From Candidatus Glassbacteria bacterium RIFCSPLOWO2_12_FULL_58_11 (lineage in GTDB: Bacteria; Gemmatimonadota; Glassbacteria; GWA2-58-10), in assembly GCA_001780825.1 (NCBI GenBank), contig MFIX01000225.1, positions 3,412-13,105 on the forward strand: a DNA stretch of 9,694 bases. The letters run 5' to 3'. The notes under the pieces were generated by a model. The model saw only the letters and a list, made by a program, of their open reading frames with translations. It was not told the DNA's origin and ran no database searches. The position numbers were made by a program, and so were the translations under genes. Position 1 is the first letter of the stretch, and every line of letters begins with the position of its first letter. This document shows, piece by piece, positions 1 through 7,180 of this stretch.

Positions 1-1
1 C

Positions 2-85
2 TACCAGATTCTCCCGACCGGGAAAATCCATTTCGACGACCGCGAGGTAGCGCGGGAAGTTTTGCGCGATCTAGGATTTAAATGA
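2..85 (+). CDS. 3' end of an unidentified protein gene (partial)
   Basis: The second + frame is open from the window edge to a TGA at 83-85. It encodes 27 residues ending ...DREVAREVLRDLGFK. The charged amphipathic helix-like tail and the codon choice (GAC, CGC, GAG, GCG) look like real GC-rich coding sequence, unlike the AT-rich DNA that starts right after the stop. The other + frames give less protein-like peptides. Too little is visible to assign a family. The gene lies 72 nt upstream of the small lipoprotein on the same strand, but that lipoprotein seems to have its own promoter in the gap. Confidence 0.5.
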   Translation, partial: YQILPTGKIHFDDREVAREVLRDLGFK

Positions 86-88
86 GAA

Positions 89-117
89 TTGTCAAAATCG
101 TAAAAATTATTTAAATT
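89..117 (+). promoter_or_regulatory. candidate sigma70-type promoter of the small lipoprotein
   Basis: TTGTCA (89-94, 5/6 match to the -35 consensus) is followed after 17 nt by TAAATT (112-117, 4/6 match to the -10). The stretch is strongly AT-rich, immediately after the upstream stop codon. It would start transcription near 124, giving a leader of about 34 nt before the ATG at 158. This is a consensus match only. Confidence 0.45.
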
Positions 118-157
118 TACTAGTAATCATTCTAACATCGGTACAAAGGAGGTTTGC

Positions 158-640
158 ATGTCGTACTCAAATTCCAGGTGGAAAAAATCATCTTCTTTTT
201 TCCTTACGGCTTTGTTCCTGGCGGCGGCCCTTTTCATTTCCTGCAACAGCACCGCGGATAATACTTTCGATGTCTTCCAGGGACCAACCGGAAGCGGAAA
301 CACGGACAATACCGATGGCGGCACTGCAAAGCCCGCCCTGATGTCGGTTTGGGATGTTTACAGTGTTTCCTACACGGATAACAATGGTGTTCTCTCTAGC
401 CACCAGAAACCGAACGTCGAGGGCAAACTCCAGTTCTCGGAGGCATTCACTGTCAAGGTGAAAGTAACTAAGTTCAATCTAGACCTGGACCTCAAAGGCC
501 AGTACGAAATCAGCAGTAATACCGTAACAATGACCAACTCGGATGGAAAACAGTACATATCGACGTGGAAGGTCGACGGAAACAATCTGGAGTTTAGCTG
601 GGGCGCTGGCAGCGAATATACCTTCTTCGCAAATCATTGA
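158..640 (+). CDS. small lipoprotein, possible lipocalin-like beta-barrel
   Basis: 160-residue secreted lipoprotein of unknown specific function. Residues 1-28 are a signal peptide: basic RWKK, then a hydrophobic core SFFLTALFLAAALFIS. A lipobox-like FISC follows, with Cys29 as the predicted lipidated residue. Phe at -3 is less usual. Residues 30-58 are a Ser/Thr/Asn/Asp/Gly-rich linker. Residues 62-160 look all-beta, with an opening W-D-V-Y-S-V-S-Y strand and a late pair of strands (STWKVDGNNLEF, then GSEYTFF). This resembles small lipocalin-like or META-like domains, but the family assignment is inference. The start is well supported: AAAGGAGG at 145-152 lies five bases before the ATG. GC is about 47% by hand count of several lines, against about 60% in neighbouring genes, which may indicate transfer or different selection. 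It is convergent with the beta-helix gene, with a terminator between them. Confidence 0.85.
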   Translation: MSYSNSRWKKSSSFFLTALFLAAALFISCNSTADNTFDVFQGPTGSGNTDNTDGGTAKPALMSVWDVYSVSYTDNNGVLSSHQKPNVEGKLQFSEAFTVKVKVTKFNLDLDLKGQYEISSNTVTMTNSDGKQYISTWKVDGNNLEFSWGAGSEYTFFANH

Positions 641-717
641 TTTGAGGTATTCAGTCGGTCCCGGATGGCTGTTTATGATTACGGAAATCTGTAGATAATA
701 TCGCGAGACGAAATAGC

Positions 718-755
718 AAACGCGCAGGAAGGTGAAGTCCTCTGCCTGCGCGTTT
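718..755. terminator. bidirectional rho-independent terminator
   Basis: AAACGCGCAGG (718-728) pairs perfectly with CCTGCGCGTTT (745-755), an 11-bp GC-rich stem around a 16-nt loop. The loop can form three further pairs (AGG 730-732 with CCT 739-741). On the + strand the stem runs into TTTT (753-756); on the minus strand the stem end also gives a short U run. It lies between two convergent genes, so it can serve both the lipoprotein (+) and the beta-helix gene (-). Confidence 0.8.
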
Positions 756-818
756 TGACTTACGGGCCTTTACGGCGCCTCGAAATATCGAGACTTCGAT
801 CGGCTACTTAATTGAACG

Positions 819-2135
819 TCATTTGGCTCCGCCCGGCTGGTTCTCATCCAGGAACTCGCCGCTCAGGTTGCCCTCCATCCGGTTGTCATTCAGGCTGACC
901 TTGCCCGCCCCGCGGACGACATATACGCCATAGCGCTGGCTGCGCTCTCCGCTCTGGCGGTCATCGCCGATCCGGTTGTTCTCCAGAACTATGTCCCCGG
1001 CATAAGGTTCGACATAGACGCCGTACCCGCGCTTGGCATCTCCATTATCCAGGATCGTGTTGTTCCGGAAGACATTCCGGTGGCCGCTGAGCTTGAAAGT
1101 CTCGTTACGGAAATACACTCCGCTGAATCCGTTGTTGCGGATCGTGTTGTTTGCGAACAGGTTGTCCGTGTCCTTATGCCCGATCGAGATCCCGTAGTTG
1201 CCGTTGTTTTCGATCACATTATTGGTGAAATGCCCGTAACGGACGCGCCAGCAGAGGAAGAACCCGATGCTGTCGTTATTGTGAAAGTGGCTGTCCGAAA
1301 TCTGCGCGTGCGGACTGCCTGTACCGGGATGGATGCCAAAGTTGGTATTGCCGTAGGACTCGCAGTTCTGCACCTGGATGTTGTCGGTGATCTGGAACGA
1401 GATGCCATCGCCATTGTAATTGCGGGCCACGCAGTTGCGGATCGTGCAGTCGGTGGACTGGTAGAGGTAGATCGCTCCGCCCCGGCAGCCGTCGATAAAA
1501 TACGGGTTTTCCGCTTTGTTACCATCCACGGTGATCCCCTCGAAGGTGACGTTTTTCACCCCGATGCCGCAGAGGATCGGAAACTTGCTCTCCACCCTGG
1601 CATTCTTGGTCTCATAATCGTAGTCGCGCAGGGTCCGGTCCTTCAAACGGATCGTGTCCCCGCTCATTGAAGCGATAGAGGTGACTGTAATCGCCCAGTC
1701 GCCGCTGTAGTTGTCATCCCCGACGGAAATTCCCATGCCCGGCTTGAATTTTTCCGGCTCGGCCAGGACCAGGACATCCTCGCCGTAATCGCCGCCATCG
1801 ACGACCTTGCTGGCCGGACCCGGCCCTTTGAGCAGGATGGTCTCGCCGGGCGTGCCCCGGACCACCACATCCGAACAGGGAATGAACAGGCTGTTGTCCA
1901 TCCGGTAGGTTCCGGGACCGATTACCAGCGTGTCCCCGGGCTTGAGCATATCGGCCGCTTGCTGCAGGGCAATATTATCCGCGCCGATCACCTCCGCCTG
2001 GCCGGACTGGGCCACGCGGATTGTTTTGGCGGCGGCCGGAGAGTTCGCGGCCTGCTCCTGCGGGCCGCAGCCTGTGGCGGCGAGTGCGGTGAACACGAAA
2101 ACAGTGGCGATCAGGGACGCGAGGGTGGTGCTCAT
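819..2135 (-). CDS. right-handed parallel beta-helix lipoprotein
   Basis: Predicted cell-surface or periplasmic lipoprotein of 438 residues. The chosen start is the ATG at 2133-2135, preceded by GGAGG (2142-2146) at 6 nt. A longer reading begins with TTG at 2183, has no ribosome site and would put a basic tail before the signal peptide. Residues 1-22 are a signal peptide ending LAATG-C, with Cys23 as lipid anchor. Residues 55-105 form the usual N-terminal cap (ALQQAADMLKPGDTLVIGPG). Residues 115-190 look like a beta insertion. Residues 191-424 are a ladder of short coils rich in N-N-x-I, GDGISF, YGISIG and SGVYFRN motifs, as in the pectate-lyase-like superfamily (NosD/CASH, poly-mannuronate epimerase and polysaccharide lyase types). 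Carbohydrate binding or cleavage is likely by fold, but no catalytic set can be assigned. It follows the flippase on the same strand after 304 nt, so it probably has its own promoter. Confidence 0.9.
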   Translation of the reverse strand: MSTTLASLIATVFVFTALAATGCGPQEQAANSPAAAKTIRVAQSGQAEVIGADNIALQQAADMLKPGDTLVIGPGTYRMDNSLFIPCSDVVVRGTPGETILLKGPGPASKVVDGGDYGEDVLVLAEPEKFKPGMGISVGDDNYSGDWAITVTSIASMSGDTIRLKDRTLRDYDYETKNARVESKFPILCGIGVKNVTFEGITVDGNKAENPYFIDGCRGGAIYLYQSTDCTIRNCVARNYNGDGISFQITDNIQVQNCESYGNTNFGIHPGTGSPHAQISDSHFHNNDSIGFFLCWRVRYGHFTNNVIENNGNYGISIGHKDTDNLFANNTIRNNGFSGVYFRNETFKLSGHRNVFRNNTILDNGDAKRGYGVYVEPYAGDIVLENNRIGDDRQSGERSQRYGVYVVRGAGKVSLNDNRMEGNLSGEFLDENQPGGAK

Positions 2136-2141
2136 TTCTGG

Positions 2142-2146
2142 CCTCC
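2142..2146 (-). promoter_or_regulatory. Shine-Dalgarno site fixing the beta-helix lipoprotein start
   Basis: Read on the minus strand, GGAGG sits 6 nt before the ATG at 2135. It places translation start directly at the signal peptide MSTTLASLIATVF and rules against the longer TTG-initiated reading from 2183. Confidence 0.8.
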
Positions 2147-2246
2147 GGATTGAAGCGGTTCGTTGCCTCAAACGCTGTTTCAACGGGAAAGCACTAGTGG
2201 AATCGCCTTAGAGATAGCTTTAAGTGATATTTATATTTTATTCAAG

Positions 2247-2252
2247 ATTATA
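2247..2252 (-). promoter_or_regulatory. candidate -10 element for the beta-helix lipoprotein
   Basis: A perfect TATAAT on the minus strand lies in the AT-rich block. The best -35 at 18-19 nt upstream (CAATAA/TCAATA) is poor, so this is only a candidate. A start near 2240 would give a leader of about 105 nt. Another weak option is TTGAAT, spaced 17 nt from TAAAGC, slightly further downstream. Confidence 0.3.
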
Positions 2253-2403
2253 ATATTACGAATAGTAAAATTATTGATTATTAAGCGGCGGAAACATACT
2301 GAACGGATAGATACAGGCAGTCTTCCGGCTGCCCTCGGCCGTGCCGCTGCTGCGCCCTACGGAGAGTTTAATGCAATGGATATTATCCCGCAACATTTTA
2401 CTT

Positions 2404-2440
2404 AGCAAAGCAGGCGGTGGAGATAGCTCGGGGCTTTGCT
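2404..2440 (-). terminator. stem-loop at the 3' end of the flippase gene
   Basis: AGCAAAGC (2404-2411) and GCTTTGCT (2433-2440) are perfect 8-bp inverted arms around a 21-nt loop, with one arm touching the flippase stop codon (2440-2442). No U tract follows on the minus strand (AAGTAAAATG), so it is not a classical rho-independent terminator. It may be a 3'-end stability hairpin or part of a rho-dependent end. The position at the operon end is the main support. Confidence 0.4.
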
Positions 2441-3903
2441 TATTCCTCTCCGGCGGTGGTTCTTCTCAACAAGGAGAATAGACCCCGCAGCACTTGCCGG
2501 TCCATGATTCTGAAGGCGAACAGGCCGGCCAGGAACAAGACCGAAAAAAGCAATTCGGCCGGGGCGCTTGACCCGGACAGTACGGCGCCGGCGAAACAAA
2601 GGCCGGTCAAAACTCCGAGGCGAAGCAGTTTAGCCCATTCGTAGGTCACTGGATAGAGCCGCCTGGTCAGGTAGTACAGCAGGGCCACCTGGAGCAGATA
2701 TGCGAAAAGCGTGGCCCAGGCGGATCCCAGCATGCCCAGCGGCGGGATCAGTATAAAGTTGGCCGCGATATTGAACAGCGCCGCCGCCCCCGTAGTCCAG
2801 GCGTAATAGTCCGTGCGGCCTTTGAGATCGCAGCCGACAGACAGATTGATATACGCGCCGTAGAATATGTAACTGACCATCACCACCGGGATGACCCGCA
2901 GGCCCGGCCAGTAGCTTTCCTGGATCAGGTGGTAGCCGAAGAAGCTGAGTTTGACCAGATTGTCGGCGAAAAAAGAAATCAGCAAAAAGAGCAGGCAGAG
3001 GGCCACGATGGTCAAGGTCATGATCCTGGCAAAAGTCTCCCGGGCTCCCTTTTCGGCGGCGGCCCGCACCAGGAAGGGCTTCCAGGCCAGGGTGAATGCG
3101 GCCACCGCCAGGTTGGCCACCGCCGCGAGCTGGTAGCCCGCGCTGTAATAGGCCACCACCGCGGCACCCATCAGGCGATCGAGGATCCAGCGGTCGGCGA
3201 GATCGAGAAGGTTCTTGCCCAGGCTGCTGAAAATGATCGGGAAGCCGAAAGCGAAATAAATCCGGAAGGCCCGGGAATCGAAGGCCGCGCTCAGGTTATT
3301 TTTCAGGAGCGGAATGAAAAATATCAGTACCGCCCCCGAGCCGACCGCATTGGCGATAAGCACCCCGGTCATCCCGGAGTGCCTTGCGCCGAGCAGGTAA
3401 ACCACCAGGATGGCATAAATCACGACCTGCAGGCTCATGCCGGACACATAGGCCAGCGGCCGGTTCTCGGCCCGCAGCAGGCTGTAGGGGAGGGTGCTGA
3501 GCGAGTCGAACCAGAGGATCAGCGCCGCCAGCCGGATCAGGCCGGCATCCCCGGGCAGCGGTTCGGCGAAATAGACAGCGGAGAGGCTGCCGGCGGAGAG
3601 AAAGACGGCCAGGCTGCCGAGCGTGCTGATCGCGAGAAGGGGCCAGAAGTGGGAGCTGAATACCAGGCGCTTGTCCGCGGCCCCTATCAGGTAGCGCACC
3701 AGGGAATTGCCCATGCCGAAGACCAGGAAAAGCTGGAGCAGCCCGATCAGCACGTAAGCCAGTTTGTAATGGCCGAATTCTTCCGGGGGCAGGAGGTTGC
3801 TGAGCACCGGCAGCAGGAGCAGGCCCATGCTGCGGGCCACGACGCCGCTGATACCGTAGAGCGCGGTCTCCCGGACCAGCGAGCGGATGGAGACTGGGGA
3901 CAT
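2440..3903 (-). CDS. MOP-superfamily (Wzx/RfbX-type) lipid-linked oligosaccharide flippase
   Basis: 487-residue polytopic inner-membrane protein, probably moving an undecaprenyl-linked sugar from the cytoplasmic to the outer face. Long hydrophobic segments run throughout (about 12-14 expected for the family; examples at 15-35, 45-65, 86-110, 157-172, 178-200, 296-312, 335-352, 371-387, 393-411, 427-444, 449-465). The N-terminus (ALYGISGVVARSMGLLLLPV, residues 14-33) and the block DLADRWILDRLMG...YYSAGYQLA (234-259) are typical of COG2244 Wzx-like proteins. The RxxGFxRD-like N-terminal signature of MurJ/MviN is absent. ATG at 3903 has only a weak ribosome site. It starts 16 nt after the mraY stop, so it is the third gene of the murG-mraY operon. 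The substrate could be an O-antigen-type lipid or lipid II itself; the second possibility rests on context alone. Confidence 0.92.
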   Translation of the reverse strand: MSPVSIRSLVRETALYGISGVVARSMGLLLLPVLSNLLPPEEFGHYKLAYVLIGLLQLFLVFGMGNSLVRYLIGAADKRLVFSSHFWPLLAISTLGSLAVFLSAGSLSAVYFAEPLPGDAGLIRLAALILWFDSLSTLPYSLLRAENRPLAYVSGMSLQVVIYAILVVYLLGARHSGMTGVLIANAVGSGAVLIFFIPLLKNNLSAAFDSRAFRIYFAFGFPIIFSSLGKNLLDLADRWILDRLMGAAVVAYYSAGYQLAAVANLAVAAFTLAWKPFLVRAAAEKGARETFARIMTLTIVALCLLFLLISFFADNLVKLSFFGYHLIQESYWPGLRVIPVVMVSYIFYGAYINLSVGCDLKGRTDYYAWTTGAAALFNIAANFILIPPLGMLGSAWATLFAYLLQVALLYYLTRRLYPVTYEWAKLLRLGVLTGLCFAGAVLSGSSAPAELLFSVLFLAGLFAFRIMDRQVLRGLFSLLRRTTAGEE

Positions 3904-3919
3904 GAACGGCTCGGATCGC

Positions 3920-5074
3920 TTATCGGATTTTTATCGTGGCCAGGCTCAGGAGCATCAGAATTATGCCGACGATCCAGAATCGTACCACGACCTTGGTCTC
4001 GGCGATCCCGAAATGCTGGTAATTATGATGGATCGGCGCGCGGTGGAAGATTCTGCGGCCCAGCAGACCGATCCCGATCTTTTCCTGGATCAGCACCGAG
4101 GCTCCCTCGGCAACGAATATGCCCCCGGCCAACAGGAACAGAAACTCGTGTTTCAGCATAATCGACACTACCGCCAGCACTCCGCCGAGCGCCATTGAGC
4201 CTGTGTCGCCCATGAATACCTGGGCCGGGAAAGCATTGAACCATAAAAAGCCCATGCCGGCGCCTACCAGGGCGGCCAGGATTATCGACAACTCACCGCT
4301 GCCGATAATGTGAGTAAAAAGCAAGGTCTTGGAATAGATGGAGTTGCCGATAATGTAAGAGAAAAGTCCGTAAACCCCGGCGGTCAGCGAGGCCGGCACG
4401 ATCGCCAGCCCATCAAGCCCATCCGCGAAATTCACCGAGTTGCTGATCGCCAGTATTACGAAAACGCCGAAGGGCAGGTAGAACCAGGAAAGGTCGAGCA
4501 CCGGGAATTTGTAAAATGGCACTTGAAGAAAGAATTTGTAATTTTCCGGAGTCACCGCGCCGGCGTCCTGGAGCAGCCTGATCCTCTCCGCGGACAGGGG
4601 ACTGGTATAATCGTTAAGGTAGAATATCATGAATACGATGGCGAAAACGGTCTGCAGGCCCAGCTTGGTGACCTGGCTCAGGCCCATCTGGCTATCTTTG
4701 TGCTTTACTTTAAGATAATCATCGTAAAAGCCTATACCGCCAAACCATATCATAGCTGCCACTACCCACTGCACAAAGGGATTGGCCGGATCGCTCCAGA
4801 GAAAGATGGCCAGCAAAACCGCCCCGACGATCAATGTCCCGCCCATGGTCGGGGTGCCTCGCTTGCTTTCCGGATCCATGAACCCGTAGTCGTGGAGGGT
4901 GTCTTTCGCTCCGTGAAGGTAGAGATAGCGGATCATCCGGTTGCCCAGCAGCAGGATCAGCAGGAAAGCGGTCATCGCGGCGAGAATCGAGCGGAAGGAG
5001 ATATAGCTGGCCAGGCGGGTCCAGTCGAAACCCCGGACCGGCTCGAGTACATATTTGCAAAGGTAGTAAATCAT
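3920..5074 (-). CDS. mraY: MraY, phospho-MurNAc-pentapeptide transferase
   Basis: Integral membrane enzyme joining UDP-MurNAc-pentapeptide to undecaprenyl phosphate to make lipid I, the first membrane step of peptidoglycan synthesis. 384 residues, somewhat longer than E. coli MraY (360), with extra length around 150-195. Family signatures are present in order: KRGTPTMGG (71-79), the Asp pair GFYDDYLK (Asp118, Asp119), NSVNFADGLDG (212-222), FNAFPAQVFMGDTGS (279-293, Asp290), and the cytoplasmic loop HRAPIHHNYQ (344-353). The last normally reads His-His-His; here it is His349-His350-Asn351. All other key motifs are intact, so activity is likely. About ten membrane segments are expected. ATG at 5074, 16 nt downstream of the murG stop and 16 nt upstream of the flippase start, implies co-transcription. 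The order murG before mraY and the absence of murD/ftsW differ from the usual dcw cluster. Confidence 0.96.
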   Translation of the reverse strand: MIYYLCKYVLEPVRGFDWTRLASYISFRSILAAMTAFLLILLLGNRMIRYLYLHGAKDTLHDYGFMDPESKRGTPTMGGTLIVGAVLLAIFLWSDPANPFVQWVVAAMIWFGGIGFYDDYLKVKHKDSQMGLSQVTKLGLQTVFAIVFMIFYLNDYTSPLSAERIRLLQDAGAVTPENYKFFLQVPFYKFPVLDLSWFYLPFGVFVILAISNSVNFADGLDGLAIVPASLTAGVYGLFSYIIGNSIYSKTLLFTHIIGSGELSIILAALVGAGMGFLWFNAFPAQVFMGDTGSMALGGVLAVVSIMLKHEFLFLLAGGIFVAEGASVLIQEKIGIGLLGRRIFHRAPIHHNYQHFGIAETKVVVRFWIVGIILMLLSLATIKIR

Positions 5075-5090
5075 TTCCGGTCCCGCCTTT

Positions 5091-7127
5091 TCATTGAGTT
5101 GATCCCGCAGGGTTGGCGTCGCCGCCGCGCAGACGGTGGATCCGGTTGAGCGAATTTTTTAAGGGGAACGTGGGAATGAAATCGGTGCAGGTCGGAATCA
5201 AATCTTCCAGGCTCTTGAGTCCCGGATCGCCGGCGGAAATAACTCCGCGCTCCAGCAGGTGGACCGCGGCTTTCAACAGCGCCTGGCGGATACGCCAGTT
5301 GGGGTGAAAATTGAAGCGCCGCATCCGCTCCAGGAACCCCGCATCCGGGGCAACCGCCCCGAGAGCCTCCAGACAGGTCCAGCGCACCTCCAGCGAGCGG
5401 TGGGCCAGGTTGGCCTCGAGCGCCCGGACCAGGGCCGCGCTCGGGCCGCACTTGTCCCGGAAATGAATCAGCAGCAGGGCGGCCTGGACCCGGACCTCAT
5501 AGTAGGGGTCCTCGCTCAGGGCGGAAAAGACCAGACCGGATAGCGCCTCATCCCACACACCAAGCTGGCCCAATGAAAACAGCGCGTTGCGCCGGATAAA
5601 CCCCACCTGGCTGAAGTCTTTCCCCAGCAGCCTCTTGTAGAGCGGCGCCGGGACGCGGTCTCCGGCAATCGAGATCAGCAGATCCCGGCGCTCGCGATGC
5701 AGGGTCAAGCCGGCCAGCTTGACACCGATGTTGCGCACAGGCCAGCGCCGGTCGGTCAAAAATATGTCCGCGAAATAACGCAGGAGCTGGATACTGGGAT
5801 ATTTCTCCAGTGCTTCAGGATCGAGCCGCCCCACGTTTTTCTGGACATAGGCCAGCACCCCGGCCGGGGAGAGCCCGGCCAGTTTGACCGCCTCATCACT
5901 CTGCCAGCCGTCCGGGGCCGCTTTTATCCTCCGCGGCCCCAGGCGGATCCCCTGAAGCTCATCGCCTACCGACCGGACAAAAACCTCCATGTCGGCCGCC
6001 CCGTTTACGCTGAGGGCCGCCCGGGACATCCTTTCCAGGGTCTCCCGGTCGGCGAGAAGGGCTTGGATCCGTGCGGCAAGCTGGGCTCCATCGATGAACG
6101 CCCCGGCGCCGCCCTCGCCATCAGCCACCGGCCGCTCGAGGATAACCTCGCAGACCCCGGCCCTGGCCATAGCCAGGGCATTGACCGCCTGATGCTCGCC
6201 CGCCAGGCTCGATTTCGGGATAATCAGCGCCGGCTTGCCGCAGCGGCAGATTTCGTTAAGCGTCCCGGCCCCGGCCCGGCAGACCAAAAGATCGGCGGCG
6301 GCGTAATAGACCTGTATCTCGGTGATAAAGTCGCGGGGATGGTAGCGGGCCAGCTGCTCCAGGTCCAACTTTAGCTCAGCGACCCTGGCGGCAGTGTCCT
6401 TTACCGCCGAGTAATTAGGCGCTTTCAGATTGCCGGTCCCGTGAAACACCTCGACCAGCGGGTCGGCAAGCAGCGCGGGCAGGGCATCCACGATCGCCCG
6501 GTTGATCGATCGGGCTCCCTGGGAGCCGCCAAATACCAGCAGCACCTTGGCCTCGGCCGGCAGCCCCAGCTCTTTCCGGGCCTCCAGGCGGTCCCGAGGC
6601 GCGAACTGCCGGCGCACGGGATAACCGGTGAATTCCACCCTGGAGAGAGGAAAATAACGCTCCGATTCGAGAAAGGAGATCCAGACCCGATCAGCCCAGC
6701 GGCTGATCAGTCGGTTCCAGCGGCCCGGAGCATAGTTCTGTTCATGAATGAATATCCGCACCTTGGCCAGCCCGCAGCGCCGCAGGATGACAGCCGCCAG
6801 AACCGCGGGCACGCTGGCATACCCGCCGGTGCCGATTACCGCCGCCGGCCTGAACTGAAGATGAATTACCAGGGCCTGGCAAAGGCCGATCAGCATTTTC
6901 AGCGCAGGGAGCAGAAACCGCAGCCCCGGCTTGCGCCCGGCCAGACCCTCGCTCGCCACGAATTTGATTTTGTAGCCGAGTTGGGGCACTATGTTTTCCT
7001 CGGCCCTCCCGCGGACCCCCAAATAAAGGAAACGGGCGTCCTTAAAATGCTGCTTGAGCGCCTCCGCGATGGCCAGCGCCGGGTACACGTGGCCCCCGGT
7101 GCCGCCGCCTGTCAGGATGAAATTCAC
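5091..7127 (-). CDS. murG: MurG glycosyltransferase with C-terminal HEAT-repeat extension
   Basis: Adds GlcNAc from UDP-GlcNAc to lipid I, forming lipid II at the inner membrane face. Numbering is from the GTG at 7127 (678 residues). That start gives MNFILTGGGTGGH, as in normal MurG proteins, with a weak GGA site 7 nt upstream. TTG at 7148 would add seven residues and has no ribosome site. MurG (GT28) spans about 1-390: GGGTGGH (7-13), GTGGYASVP (99-107), HEQN (128-131), GYPVR (168-172), GGSQGA (200-205), CRAGAGTLNE (283-292, Glu292; first residue usually Ser), and GEHQAVNA (310-317). MurG normally ends near 360. Here a linker and an all-helical region of about 280 residues follow in the same frame. 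HEAT-like helices are centred on PVRNIGV (463-469), FIRRNAL (510-516), EVRVQAA (544-550), EVRWTCL (580-586) and WRIRQAL (611-617), spaced 31-47 residues. Their role, perhaps protein docking, is inference. First gene of the operon with mraY and the flippase. Confidence 0.94.
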   Translation of the reverse strand: MNFILTGGGTGGHVYPALAIAEALKQHFKDARFLYLGVRGRAEENIVPQLGYKIKFVASEGLAGRKPGLRFLLPALKMLIGLCQALVIHLQFRPAAVIGTGGYASVPAVLAAVILRRCGLAKVRIFIHEQNYAPGRWNRLISRWADRVWISFLESERYFPLSRVEFTGYPVRRQFAPRDRLEARKELGLPAEAKVLLVFGGSQGARSINRAIVDALPALLADPLVEVFHGTGNLKAPNYSAVKDTAARVAELKLDLEQLARYHPRDFITEIQVYYAAADLLVCRAGAGTLNEICRCGKPALIIPKSSLAGEHQAVNALAMARAGVCEVILERPVADGEGGAGAFIDGAQLAARIQALLADRETLERMSRAALSVNGAADMEVFVRSVGDELQGIRLGPRRIKAAPDGWQSDEAVKLAGLSPAGVLAYVQKNVGRLDPEALEKYPSIQLLRYFADIFLTDRRWPVRNIGVKLAGLTLHRERRDLLISIAGDRVPAPLYKRLLGKDFSQVGFIRRNALFSLGQLGVWDEALSGLVFSALSEDPYYEVRVQAALLLIHFRDKCGPSAALVRALEANLAHRSLEVRWTCLEALGAVAPDAGFLERMRRFNFHPNWRIRQALLKAAVHLLERGVISAGDPGLKSLEDLIPTCTDFIPTFPLKNSLNRIHRLRGGDANPAGSTQ

Positions 7128-7180
7128 CTGTCGATCCGATCCGGACAAATTGAAAATTATTGACTGATTTTACCGCTGCA

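Larger units (their letters stand above)
2136..2439. other. intergenic region upstream of the beta-helix gene
   Basis: This 304-nt gap lies between two minus-strand genes. From about 2210 to 2285 it is very AT-rich and holds the candidate promoter. From about 2286 to 2365 it turns GC-rich and can form small hairpins (GGCAG 2316-2320 with CTGCC 2329-2333). A short palindrome GGATATTATCC is at 2378-2388. A 41-codon minus-strand frame begins with ATG at 2394, but it resembles nothing known and has no clear ribosome site. No RNA family was recognised. Confidence 0.5.

Noticed and set aside
779..792. Palindrome CTCGAAATATCGAG near the end of the beta-helix gene
   Set aside because: A 5-bp stem with a 4-nt loop is too short to support, and the neighbouring 11-bp hairpin already explains termination.
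2286..2400. Possible riboswitch or structured RNA in the GC-rich patch after the flippase
   Set aside because: Only short 5-bp hairpins can be drawn, and no known riboswitch core was recognised.
2440..3903. Calling the MOP flippase MurJ because it sits beside mraY and murG
   Set aside because: The sequence has Wzx/RfbX-type features and lacks the MurJ N-terminal signature. Location alone is not enough for the gene name.
2929..4161. Long + strand open frame of 410 codons opposite the flippase and mraY genes
   Set aside because: Its product is highly charged, full of Gln/Glu/His/Arg and lacks any domain. It is the antisense shadow of two clearly recognised membrane proteins in GC-rich DNA.
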